DNA of 23,034 bases from Caldipriscus sp964426895. GTDB taxonomy: Bacteria; Hydrothermota; Hydrothermia; LBFQ01. How positions within the stretch are numbered: the first letter of the stretch is position 1; each line of letters opens with the position of its first letter. The DNA is taken from assembly GCA_964426895.1 (NCBI GenBank), contig CAYRSH010000025.1, forward strand, positions 1 to 23,034, in the 5' to 3' direction. Shown piece by piece: positions 1-6,844 of the stretch. Below the pieces are notes generated by a model. The model was given only the letters and a program-made list of their open reading frames with translations. It was not told the origin of the DNA and did not search any database. The position numbers and the translations under genes are program-made.

Positions 1-397
1 TCCTATACTCCTCCAAGTAAAAACCCTTAAACCCCAACCCCTTTAAAGCATATTCCAAACCCTCCCTTATCGTTTCTTCCGTATAGTTCTGCCATAAGCC
101 GTTTAATTGTGCAACCGCCTTTGTTGTGTTTCTTACCTCTTTTGCAACCTTGCTTATTTGAACGCTTAACTTTTCTATCCGCTCATCGGTTTTTTGTTGT
201 TTTTGAGCAAGTTTTTTGAGTATTTTATCCGTCTCCTCTTGCCTTTTTGCAAGGCTTTCAACCAATTCTCTCGTTTCCTTTAACATCTTGTCCGTCTCCT
301 CTTGGCTTTTCGCCAGTCTGTCAAGCTTTTCCCCCACCTTATTTAGTCTTTCCCCTACCTCTTTTAGTATTTCCCAAATCTCCTTAGCGTTCTCCAT
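1..397 (-). CDS. Coiled-coil DUF3782/PD-(D/E)XK-like protein, 5' part (cut by window edge)
   Basis: On the minus strand an ATG at 397-395 opens a frame that runs off the left edge (about 132 codons). It starts MENAKEIWEILKEVGERL and continues as a charged heptad-type coiled coil with near-repeats LAKSQEETDKML and LAKRQEETDKIL at about residues 27-60. It then reads ...LNGLWQNYTEETIREGLEY and GLGFKGFYLEEY, where the globular domain begins. An N-terminal coiled coil followed by this kind of junction is typical of the DUF3782/PD-(D/E)XK nuclease-like proteins of thermophiles and cyanobacteria. The catalytic domain itself lies outside the window, so the nuclease call is inference. A TATAAT box 9 nt upstream of the ATG supports the start and a leaderless mRNA. 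Trm1 ends 37 bp upstream on the same strand. Confidence 0.7.
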   Translation of the reverse strand, partial: MENAKEIWEILKEVGERLNKVGEKLDRLAKSQEETDKMLKETRELVESLAKRQEETDKILKKLAQKQQKTDERIEKLSVQISKVAKEVRNTTKAVAQLNGLWQNYTEETIREGLEYALKGLGFKGFYLEEYR

Positions 398-412
398 ACA
401 ATGGAAATTATA
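398..412 (-). promoter_or_regulatory. Leaderless-type promoter for the coiled-coil gene
   Basis: Read on the minus strand, TATAAT (forward positions 407-412) is followed by a 9-nt spacer and then ATG at 397. Transcription would begin at or next to the ATG. No good -35 hexamer is visible. Confidence 0.6.
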
Positions 413-418
413 AACTTG

Positions 419-435
419 AAAAAACCTTCGGGTTT
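419..435 (-). terminator. Possible weak terminator after trm1
   Basis: On the minus strand AAACC-CGAA-GGTTT forms a 5-bp stem with a tetraloop and runs into further T residues. It begins at the trm1 stop codon and lies between trm1 and the next promoter. The stem is short, so this is tentative. Confidence 0.35.
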
Positions 436-1510
436 AAGTAATTAGCAACCCAACAAACTCTTTAAAGGGCATATTAGTTTTTATACCCGTGTTTGAAAAT
501 GTCGCTAAACTTGCGGAGTATCCCAAGTCTTTTATCCTTTTTATCAATTCCTTAGTCTTTGGCATAAACCTCAATTTCATAGAGGATAATTCGTAATATA
601 ACGGAATATCCAACTCTTCCAAAAGTTTTTTTAAAAACCTTTCGGCATCATTCCATCCCAATTTTTCCGCAAAGTTTAACATTCTTGAAACGAATCCGTT
701 ATCCTTAATCTTTCCTATCCATATGTTTCCGGAAATTATATTTTCACCCCCGCATATCTCACATATTCCCCGGGGTAAACTATCAAAACCAAAATACCCG
801 CATACCTTACACATATGTATAAATCCTATGTTTTCCGTGTTTGGTTTTTTCAAAACCTTTACCAATAACCTGTAAGCGTATCCTTCATATAAATACAACA
901 TCGGTTCAACACCCATATCAAAAGAAGATGCCACATCCCAAACCTTGTAAATCAATGCCCTCAAGCCAATTTCCGGATAAAAAGGAAATCTCGGAATATA
1001 TGTGCCATAAAGCCTAAAAGATTCCTTTCCCCTTTTCCCCGCCAAAGTGGGCATATCCGTTGAGGTTATATAAATCATAGAACCGGGTTTTGATAAAAGG
1101 AATACATAAGGTAAAAACTTTGATGGGGAACCGAATGGATCAACATCAACGAACTCAAAAGATAAACCCTTATTGGCCAGTTCTAAGGAAAGGTTAAAAA
1201 TATCCCTACGGAAGGTTTTAACATTTTTAATGCCTTTGAGTAAAAGGTTTATCCTCAATTCGCAAAATGCCTCTTTATCCCCTTCATTCGCCCATATCTC
1301 CTTAGCCCCACCGTATAATGAGTACATAACGGTTCTAACACCCCCACCCGCAAAACATTCAAAAACCCTTTCGTATCCCGACGATAGAAATCCCAAAACC
1401 CCCAACCTTCTCGCCAATTCCCCCTTAGGGTTATAAAAAGAAACCTTTGTGTATATCTTCATCGGCCAAGCGGTGAATTCTAAGTTTGTTTTCCACCTTA
1501 AAATATCCAT
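434..1510 (-). CDS. trm1: tRNA (guanine-N2)-dimethyltransferase, Trm1 family
   Basis: This is a SAM-dependent enzyme of the Trm1 family, which makes N2-methyl- and N2,N2-dimethylguanosine in tRNA (position 26 in archaea and eukaryotes). Numbered from the ATG at 1510, FYNP is at residues 25-28, the SAM-binding loop ECFAGGGVRT at about 51-60, the acidic NEGD at 75-78, the catalytic-type DPFGS at 124-128 and TSTDMP at 149-154. A CxxC...CxxC zinc site has Cys 234, 237, 250 and 253. The length of 358 aa fits the family. Trm1 is rare in bacteria; Aquifex is the known example. An in-frame TTG at 1516, two codons upstream, has an AAGGG about 6 nt before it and could be the real start. The ATG at 1510 directly abuts the divergent blaI ATG, so any promoter lies inside blaI. 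Confidence 0.9.
   Translation of the reverse strand: MDILRWKTNLEFTAWPMKIYTKVSFYNPKGELARRLGVLGFLSSGYERVFECFAGGGVRTVMYSLYGGAKEIWANEGDKEAFCELRINLLLKGIKNVKTFRRDIFNLSLELANKGLSFEFVDVDPFGSPSKFLPYVFLLSKPGSMIYITSTDMPTLAGKRGKESFRLYGTYIPRFPFYPEIGLRALIYKVWDVASSFDMGVEPMLYLYEGYAYRLLVKVLKKPNTENIGFIHMCKVCGYFGFDSLPRGICEICGGENIISGNIWIGKIKDNGFVSRMLNFAEKLGWNDAERFLKKLLEELDIPLYYELSSMKLRFMPKTKELIKRIKDLGYSASLATFSNTGIKTNMPFKEFVGLLIT
1499..1510 (+). promoter_or_regulatory. Leaderless-type promoter for blaI-like operon
   Basis: TAAAAT at 1499-1504 is followed by a 6-nt spacer and the ATG at 1511. The box lies inside the first codons of the divergent trm1 gene. No TACA/TGTA dyad of the classical BlaI operator type is evident around it. 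Confidence 0.5.
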
Positions 1511-1873
1511 ATGCAACTTGGACCCTTAGAAGAAAAAGTTATGGAGACTATATGGCAAGAAGGGGGTGAAACCACCGTAAGGGATGTTTGGGAAAAGTAT
1601 TTTGAGAAAGACTACGCGTACACCACAATATTAACCATTTTCCAAAAACTTGAAAAAAAGGGTTTGATACGGGGGGAATTGAGGGGTAAGGTAAAGTTTT
1701 ATATGCCTTTGGTTTCAAGGGATGATTATTATAAGAAAAAGGTAGAGGAAATTTTAACGGAGGTTTTGAATAAAAACCCGAACGCCGCATACCTCTTTTT
1801 TATAGAAAACACAAATCTATCCGAGGATGATGTTAAAGAGATTTTAAGGATTTTAAAAGGTAAGGAGGAATGA
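1511..1873 (+). CDS. BlaI/MecI/CopY-family winged-helix repressor
   Basis: The 120-aa protein has the standard layout of this family. An N-terminal winged helix (LGPLEEKVMETIWQ, then TTVRDVWEKY, then the recognition region YTTILTIFQKLEKKGLI) is followed by a basic wing around GELRGKVKFYMP and a C-terminal dimerisation helix from about residue 75. In characterised systems such repressors are inactivated by a co-transcribed BlaR1/MecR1-type M56 metalloprotease. The next gene, overlapping by ATGA, encodes an M56 protease, so the pair is complete apart from the sensor domain. What it controls is unknown; self-regulation of this operon and of divergent trm1 is a reasonable inference from the shared start region. 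Confidence 0.88.
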   Translation: MQLGPLEEKVMETIWQEGGETTVRDVWEKYFEKDYAYTTILTIFQKLEKKGLIRGELRGKVKFYMPLVSRDDYYKKKVEEILTEVLNKNPNAAYLFFIENTNLSEDDVKEILRILKGKEE

Positions 1874-2655
1874 GCGTAGGGTTTTTCGCATTACTCGTCC
1901 TTTTATTTGTAAGGGTATACTTTCGCAAAAAACCTTTTGGAACATTTATTCAACAGTTTTTATTTGGGATACTCTTGCCTTACATGGGGATACTGTCCCT
2001 TTGGTTAATCCACATCATACACGCGGGTTTTGTGCCGGATAAAATTATACACATGTTTCATTATTGGGATTTTCGCCTTTCCACCCTTTTAATTCTTGTA
2101 ATAATTCCCGTATCAATTTACAAGGTTTATACGAACATTTCCGACATTATGGCTCTTAAAAAAACGCTTTTAAACCTTCCACACCGCAGGTTCAAGAATA
2201 TAATAGTTTTAAAGGTTGATAAGCCCTTGGCCTTTACACTTGGAGTCTTAAAGCCTTTGATGTTTATATCCGAAGGCGTTTTAAACTTGGAAAAGGATGT
2301 TAAGGGTTTAATACTCCTACACGAAAAAAATCATGTTAAATCCCTTGACAATTTAAAAATTTTGCTTTTTTCCTTTTTCTTGCCGTCAAAGCGGGAGTTG
2401 GCCCTTTTAAAAGCACAAATTGAGATCTCAAACGACTATAAAACTTTGAAATTCTACCCTAAGGAAACCCTTATAAAGGCTTTAAAGTATGCCATTTCCT
2501 CACACAATATCGGTATAGGCATATCCGACGAAATATTAATGAGGTTGGAAACACTTAAATACGGAAGGCGCAAAACCGACATTTTGAATTATGTTTTGTT
2601 CCTATTCTCAACGGCAATTATAGTGTTTATAGCGATCATAAATTGCCCCGGATGA
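1870..2655 (+). CDS. M56 (BlaR1/MecR1-type) membrane metalloprotease without sensor domain
   Basis: The 261-aa polytopic protein has hydrophobic segments at about residues 3-15, 26-51, 71-86 and 163-172, and a C-terminal one at about 240-256. The zinc-protease signature HEKNH is at residues 151-155, with Glu186 in EISND as a plausible third ligand, as in M56 peptidases. BlaR1 has an extracellular penicillin-binding domain of about 250 residues after the last helix. Here the chain ends right after that helix, so any signal must be sensed through the membrane part or a partner. The start overlaps the repressor stop (ATGA), with AAGGAGG almost touching the ATG and AAGG about 9 nt upstream. The expected role is proteolytic inactivation of the upstream repressor; this is inferred from family and position. 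Confidence 0.8.
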   Translation: MSVGFFALLVLLFVRVYFRKKPFGTFIQQFLFGILLPYMGILSLWLIHIIHAGFVPDKIIHMFHYWDFRLSTLLILVIIPVSIYKVYTNISDIMALKKTLLNLPHRRFKNIIVLKVDKPLAFTLGVLKPLMFISEGVLNLEKDVKGLILLHEKNHVKSLDNLKILLFSFFLPSKRELALLKAQIEISNDYKTLKFYPKETLIKALKYAISSHNIGIGISDEILMRLETLKYGRRKTDILNYVLFLFSTAIIVFIAIINCPG

Positions 2656-3770
2656 AGGTTGCTTATATCCACGATTGGCTTATAACATTTGCCGGGGCGG
2701 AAAAGGTTTTAGAGGCTATGCTTGAAACGGTAAGGGGGGAGAAAATTTATACCCTGTTCTACAAACCCGATAACTTTAAAAACTCCAAAATATCCGAATA
2801 TGAAATTGAAACATCACCCCTAAACCTTTTACCGGAGGTGCATAAATATTACAGGATGCTTTTACCCTTAATGCCCTTTGCCGTTGAATGGTTTAATTTG
2901 GGTAATTACGACCTCATAATTTCGTCAAACCATGCGGTTGCAAAGGGTGTTATAGTTTTCCCCCATCAAAAACACATATGCTACACACATACACCCATAA
3001 GGTATGCTTGGGATTTAACATACGAATATTTGAACTCAGTTCCAAAACCTTTAAGGCCATTAGCCCATGCGTTATTACACAATATAAGGACATGGGATTA
3101 TATAACCTCCACCCGTGTGGATGTATTTATAGCAAACTCCAAAACCGTTGCAAAAAGGATTAAGAGGTATTACGGTAGGGATTCCGTAATCATATATCCG
3201 CCCGTTGATGTGGAAAAGTTCCGGGTTAGTGAAAACCATGGGGATTATTTCATAACGGTTTCAAGGCTCGTCCCGTATAAAAGGGTGGAAATACTGGTAG
3301 AGGCTTTCAACAAATTGGGTTTAAAGTTTTTAGTTGTTGGGGATGGCCCTGAAATCGGAAGGATTAAAGATATTGCCGCTAAGAATGTTGAGGTTTTGGG
3401 TTGGGTTGATGAGAAAACATTGATAGAACTCTTATCAAACGCGAGGGCATTTGTGTATGCCGCTTATGAGGATTTCGGCATTTCCCCGGTTGAGGCTATG
3501 GCATCCGGACTACCCGTTATAGCCTACGGTTATGGAGGTACATCCGAAACGGTAATAAACGGAGAAACCGGTATATTTTTTTACGAGCAAACCCCCAATG
3601 CCGTAATTGATGCTATAAAAGAATTCATCAGGGTTGAGGATAAATTTGATAGGAAAAGGATAAAAGAGCGCTCTTTAAAGTTCGGAAAGGAAAGGTTTAA
3701 AAGGGAATTTGCAGAAATTATAAACGGGGTGATGGAAGATTTGCCCCACGATAAAATGCGACGGGATTAA
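2652..3770 (+). CDS. GT4 glycosyltransferase (WbaZ-like)
   Basis: The 372-aa GT-B fold enzyme has an N-terminal domain starting MKVAYIHDWL..GAEKVLE. The conserved CYTHTPIRYAWDL segment lies at about residues 110-122. The C-terminal domain carries the donor-binding motifs GDGPE and EDFGISPVEAMASGLPVIAYGYGGTSET, whose Glu-rich E-x7-E pattern binds nucleotide sugar. This looks like the WbaZ/mannosyltransferase branch of GT4, which acts in O-antigen or exopolysaccharide assembly at the inner face of the cytoplasmic membrane; sugar specificity cannot be read. The ATG at 2652 overlaps the protease stop (ATGA), so it is the third gene of the repressor/protease operon. That partnership is unusual and suggests surface-glycan synthesis under BlaI-type control. 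Confidence 0.88.
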   Translation: MKVAYIHDWLITFAGAEKVLEAMLETVRGEKIYTLFYKPDNFKNSKISEYEIETSPLNLLPEVHKYYRMLLPLMPFAVEWFNLGNYDLIISSNHAVAKGVIVFPHQKHICYTHTPIRYAWDLTYEYLNSVPKPLRPLAHALLHNIRTWDYITSTRVDVFIANSKTVAKRIKRYYGRDSVIIYPPVDVEKFRVSENHGDYFITVSRLVPYKRVEILVEAFNKLGLKFLVVGDGPEIGRIKDIAAKNVEVLGWVDEKTLIELLSNARAFVYAAYEDFGISPVEAMASGLPVIAYGYGGTSETVINGETGIFFYEQTPNAVIDAIKEFIRVEDKFDRKRIKERSLKFGKERFKREFAEIINGVMEDLPHDKMRRD

Positions 3771-3781
3771 ACTTCCCGCTT
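3768..3781 (+). promoter_or_regulatory. Leaderless-type promoter overlapping the GT4 stop codon
   Basis: TAAACT at 3768-3773 includes the TAA stop of the glycosyltransferase. An 8-nt spacer leads to the ATG at 3782. The flanking GCGACGGGA and TTCCCGC are roughly complementary, so a small hairpin is possible here. Confidence 0.4.
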
Positions 3782-4234
3782 ATGCTACAAAACCTCAAAA
3801 ACATACTTTTGGATATCCTCAAAAAGAAAGGTTTTTCTTATATGGTTTTGGTTGATGATGAAAAGTCCTTTGGTGTTCAGTTTCCCTTGGGGGACACCGT
3901 ATTCACCATACACATTTTACCCACCCAGATAAACGATCTGCCCTATGCAATAGTCATAAACGCTCCCGTTGTAGTGGGTTTAAAACCCGTGCCAAATCTA
4001 CTCCTGTATTTGTTAAACTCAAACCTTCAAATCCCATTAGGGGGTTTTGGATTTTTTGGCGATACGGTGATATACAAGCATTCAATCACGGATAACGATC
4101 TAACCGAGGAAGAATTGGAGAGAATTCTCAGCGTTTCGGCAAATATAGTGTTAAACTATGCCAACATCATCATAAACACTTTTGGGGGTCGTATGGCTTT
4201 GGATTTTCCTCCGAATTTCAACTTACAGGCTTAA
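3782..4234 (+). CDS. YbjN/type III chaperone-like small protein
   Basis: The 150-aa soluble protein has no signal peptide. Its pattern is an N-terminal helix (LQNLKNILLDILKKKGF), a beta sheet with FGVQFPLGD and FTIHILP, a leucine-rich helix PNLLLYLLNSNLQIPLGGF, then strands and a C-terminal helix LTEEELERILSVSANIVLNYANII. This arrangement, with the characteristic LN..L.LG.F...GD.V..........LT.EEL stretch, resembles the YbjN/CesT-like chaperone fold, often a stand-alone protein of unknown role. The match is from memory of the pattern only. It has its own predicted leaderless promoter and precedes alanine dehydrogenase, which also has its own. No functional link is evident. Confidence 0.65.
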   Translation: MLQNLKNILLDILKKKGFSYMVLVDDEKSFGVQFPLGDTVFTIHILPTQINDLPYAIVINAPVVVGLKPVPNLLLYLLNSNLQIPLGGFGFFGDTVIYKHSITDNDLTEEELERILSVSANIVLNYANIIINTFGGRMALDFPPNFNLQA

Positions 4235-4252
4235 ATTAAAAAATTTCAGGTT

Positions 4253-4265
4253 TAAAATCCCCGGT
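4253..4265 (+). promoter_or_regulatory. Leaderless-type promoter for ald
   Basis: TAAAAT at 4253-4258 and a 7-nt C/G-rich spacer lead to the ATG at 4266. This also decides the ald start against the longer open frame from 4182, which would overlap the upstream gene. Confidence 0.6.
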
Positions 4266-5378
4266 ATGGTTATAGGGGTTCCTAAAGAGATAAAAACCGA
4301 AGAATATAGGGTTTCCATGACCCCCGCGGGTGTAAAGGAGTTGGTAAAGAGGGGGCATAAGGTTATAGTTCAGGAGGGGGCGGGTTTAGGTGCAGGATTA
4401 AAGGATGAAGATTATAAAGGGGTAGGGGCGGAAATCGTTAAAAACCTTGAAGATGTTTATGAAAGGGCGGAGCTGATAGTAAAAGTTAAGGAACCGCAAC
4501 CCGAAGAGTACAAACTCCTAAATGAAGGACATGTATTATTCACATACCTACACCTTGCGGCTGACGAAGGCCTAACAAAGGCTTTGATGGAAAGGAAAAT
4601 AGTGGGGATAGCATACGAAACCGTTGAAACCGACGATGGATATCTACCCCTATTAGCCCCTATGAGCGAAATAGCGGGAAAGATGGCCCCACAGGAGGGG
4701 GCGAAATATTTGGAAAAGCCCCAAGGGGGGTTAGGGGTTCTTTTAGGTGGGGTTCCCGGCGTTCCACCCGCCAAGGTTGTAATAATTGGTGCTGGCACCG
4801 TTGGGATGAGCGCAACGGTTGTTGCGGCGGGTATGGGTGCGGATGTCACATTGATGGATATAAATGTTGAGAAGTTGAGGAAAGCGGAAGAGATTATACC
4901 CGCGAATGTGAAAACCCTTTTCTCAACGGATTATACCATAAGAGAGGCGGTTAAGAATGCGGATTTGGTAATAGGGGCCGTCCTAATAACGGGGGCAAAA
5001 GCCCCGAAAATCCTAACAAAGGATGTTTTAAGGGAGATGAAGGAGGGGACGGTTTTTGTGGATGTTTCCATTGATCAGGGTGGAATATCCGAGTTTTCTC
5101 GACCCACAACCCACAAGGACCCGGTCTTCGTTGCAGAAGGTGTAGTCCATTATTGTGTTGCCAATATGCCCGGTGCGGTTCCAAGAACATCAACTTTTGC
5201 TTTAACGAATTCCACCCTGAAATATGTTATGAAACTCGCGGACATGGGTTGGAAGGAGGCGGTTAAGAGCGATAAGGCGTTGGCGCGAGGCGTGAATCTG
5301 GTAAACGGTTATATTACGCATAAAGCCGTAGCGGAGGCTTTTAACCTTGATTACCATCCGCTTGAGGAGTTTATTTGA
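4266..5378 (+). CDS. ald: Alanine dehydrogenase
   Basis: The 370-aa enzyme catalyses NAD-dependent interconversion of L-alanine with pyruvate plus ammonia in the cytoplasm. The family start MVIGVPKEIKTEEYRVSMTP fixes the initiation codon. Substrate residues fall at their canonical positions: Arg15, Lys75 (VKVKEPQ) and His96 (YLHLA). The Rossmann loop GAGTVG is at about 175-180, an acidic Asp198 (LMDIN) indicates NAD rather than NADP, and the catalytic Asp270 lies in VSIDQGG. The length matches the family (about 370). The 3' end overlaps the next gene by 32 bp, so translation of the two may be coupled. Confidence 0.97.
   Translation: MVIGVPKEIKTEEYRVSMTPAGVKELVKRGHKVIVQEGAGLGAGLKDEDYKGVGAEIVKNLEDVYERAELIVKVKEPQPEEYKLLNEGHVLFTYLHLAADEGLTKALMERKIVGIAYETVETDDGYLPLLAPMSEIAGKMAPQEGAKYLEKPQGGLGVLLGGVPGVPPAKVVIIGAGTVGMSATVVAAGMGADVTLMDINVEKLRKAEEIIPANVKTLFSTDYTIREAVKNADLVIGAVLITGAKAPKILTKDVLREMKEGTVFVDVSIDQGGISEFSRPTTHKDPVFVAEGVVHYCVANMPGAVPRTSTFALTNSTLKYVMKLADMGWKEAVKSDKALARGVNLVNGYITHKAVAEAFNLDYHPLEEFI
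5333..5337 (+). promoter_or_regulatory. Shine-Dalgarno GGAGG deciding the ogg start
   Basis: GGAGG lies inside the 3' end of ald, 9 nt before the TTG at 5347. No comparable site precedes the other candidate TTG at 5362. Confidence 0.6.
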
Positions 5379-6240
5379 TTTAGGATTAACATTAACGAGT
5401 GGTCAAACATTTTATTGGGGTAATTTTCAGAACGGGGAATTTGTTTTTGGAAAACCCGATGAAGGCGGTTTTTGGTGGGGTGTATCCCACGATGGGGTTT
5501 GGGCGTTGAAGCAGGAAGGTAATAAGGTCTTTTTGAAAAAGGGGGATATAGACATTTTTTACGAACTTTTTGGTTTAAGGGACAACTTGGAGGAATTGAG
5601 GGAAAAGGCCAAAAAGAACCGGGATATACCCTTATTGGAAGCATTAGAAAAGTTTAAGGGTTTAAGGCTTATGAAACAGGACCCTTGGGAGACGCTGTTG
5701 TGCTTTATGCTCTCCGCCCAGAACAGGGTAGAAAACATAGCAAAGGGGGTGTGGATGTTGAGTAAAGAATACGGAGAAATTGAAGATGGAATTCCGAAGT
5801 TTCCGAAACCCGAGGTTTTAAAAGATGCCGATGATGAATTCTTACAAACACTACCTTTGAAGTATAAGGCTCAGGCTTTGAGGATAAAAGAGGTTGCAAG
5901 GATATTATACGAAAATCCGGACTTTTGGAATAAATTACCGGAGGATTATTATCAGAGGAGGAAATATTTAACACAATTTCCGGGTGTTGGAAATAAAATA
6001 GCGGATTGCGTTTTGGCCTATGGACTTGGGGATGGCAGGGCTGTCCCCCTGGACACCCATATGTTAAAGGTTTCCAAGAATTTTTACGGCCTGGAATATG
6101 CTTCACTTACGGAAAAAACCTATAACGAAATAGGGGACTTCTATAGGCGAAGGTATGGGAACCTTTCCGCATTGGCCCAACTCTATCTTTACGCCTACTC
6201 CCGCACCCCGAATGTTTTAAGAAGTAAAACGGCCTTATAA
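5347..6240 (+). CDS. ogg: 8-oxoguanine DNA glycosylase/AP lyase (Ogg family)
   Basis: This is a base-excision repair enzyme of the HhH-GPD superfamily that removes oxidised guanine and nicks the strand. The OGG_N-type region begins at FDLGLTLTSGQTFYWG (about residues 10-25). DPWETLLCFMLSAQN follows at about 112-126. The helix-hairpin-helix FPGVGNKIADC (211-221) carries the Schiff-base Lys217, and PLDTHM has the catalytic Asp236. The 297-aa length fits the Ogg1/bacterial Ogg type rather than the compact archaeal AGOG. The start is a TTG with a good GGAGG 9 nt upstream, lying 32 bp inside ald; the conserved N-terminal motif begins only about 9 residues later, so no ATG start is available. Confidence 0.92.
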   Translation: MITIRLRSLFDLGLTLTSGQTFYWGNFQNGEFVFGKPDEGGFWWGVSHDGVWALKQEGNKVFLKKGDIDIFYELFGLRDNLEELREKAKKNRDIPLLEALEKFKGLRLMKQDPWETLLCFMLSAQNRVENIAKGVWMLSKEYGEIEDGIPKFPKPEVLKDADDEFLQTLPLKYKAQALRIKEVARILYENPDFWNKLPEDYYQRRKYLTQFPGVGNKIADCVLAYGLGDGRAVPLDTHMLKVSKNFYGLEYASLTEKTYNEIGDFYRRRYGNLSALAQLYLYAYSRTPNVLRSKTAL

Positions 6241-6249
6241 TCCCACCTT
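6236..6249 (+). promoter_or_regulatory. Leaderless-type promoter overlapping the ogg stop codon
   Basis: A perfect TATAAT at 6236-6241 contains the ogg TAA stop (6238-6240). An 8-nt spacer (CCCACCTT) leads to the ATG at 6250. Confidence 0.6.
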
Positions 6250-6798
6250 ATGTTAAAAGTTAAAGGTGTTCTCATAAAGGCTTTAAACCGTATGGTGTTT
6301 GAAACCTATGGGAAGCAGGGTTATTATAAGGTTTTGAAAAACATTAAGAGGAGCACAAGGGATATTTTTGAAAAGCCGATAATAACCCAGTTGTATTTGG
6401 CTGATTTTTATGAGGGTTTTTTGGAAGGGGTCAGCAAAGGATCCGGGCTCACCTTGAAGGAAATTGGCAGAAAAAAGTTTAAGTTTATATACGACATGCT
6501 AAAACCCGTCTTTAACGAGAACATACATTCCTATGAGGATGCAATAATTAACGCATCAAAGATATCCTCGCATTTTGTTGAGGGCTTGGAATGGAAGGGT
6601 GAAACGGTTGAAAAAAACAAGATATACCGCCTATATGTCAAAAGCCCATATAGGATAGACACATATAAGAACTTTTGGGAGGCTACGATCGGTTTCATAG
6701 AGGGGGTTTTGGAACACCTTGGAGCGGAGAATCCCAAGGTGATTTTGGAATCTTTGGGGTTTAACGAGGCCGTTTTCACCGTAAAAATAGGCGATTGA
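6250..6798 (+). CDS. Unrecognised protein, possibly HNOB/V4R-like sensor fold
   Basis: The 182-aa soluble protein has no signal peptide. The N-terminal stretch MLKVKGVLIKALNRMVFETYGKQGY resembles the first helix pair of heme-NO-binding (HNOB/H-NOX) proteins. The C-terminal part, KSPYRIDTYKNFWEATIGFIEG followed by VLEHLGAENPKV and GFNEAVFTVKI, has the rhythm of V4R-type small-ligand domains (SP..........GFIEGvl..lg). The cysteine usual in V4R domains is missing from the end, and I cannot identify a heme-ligating histidine with confidence. I therefore offer a fold-level guess only. It sits 9 nt after ogg but has its own predicted promoter. Confidence 0.55.
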   Translation: MLKVKGVLIKALNRMVFETYGKQGYYKVLKNIKRSTRDIFEKPIITQLYLADFYEGFLEGVSKGSGLTLKEIGRKKFKFIYDMLKPVFNENIHSYEDAIINASKISSHFVEGLEWKGETVEKNKIYRLYVKSPYRIDTYKNFWEATIGFIEGVLEHLGAENPKVILESLGFNEAVFTVKIGD

Positions 6799-6830
6799 AA
6801 GAATTCCCCTCCGTTCAACTTTTTCACCCT

Positions 6831-6844
6831 TATAATTCTCCGTT
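6831..6844 (+). promoter_or_regulatory. Leaderless-type promoter for the secreted propeller gene
   Basis: A perfect TATAAT at 6831-6836 and an 8-nt spacer (TCTCCGTT) lead to the ATG at 6845. An in-frame TAA at 6833-6835 excludes a longer N-terminus. Confidence 0.6.

Noticed and set aside
216..413. Ser/Leu-rich plus-strand frame of 65 codons
   Set aside because: It is the complement of the coiled-coil gene on the minus strand, which has a matching promoter and convincing heptads.
1490..1530. BlaI/MecI operator dyad near the divergent starts
   Set aside because: Only the CATATG palindrome is present; I found no TACA/TGTA half-sites, so no operator is claimed.
4182..4265. Longer N-terminus for alanine dehydrogenase
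   Set aside because: The conserved family start and the Arg15/Lys75/His96 numbering fit the ATG at 4266, and a -10 box lies directly before it.
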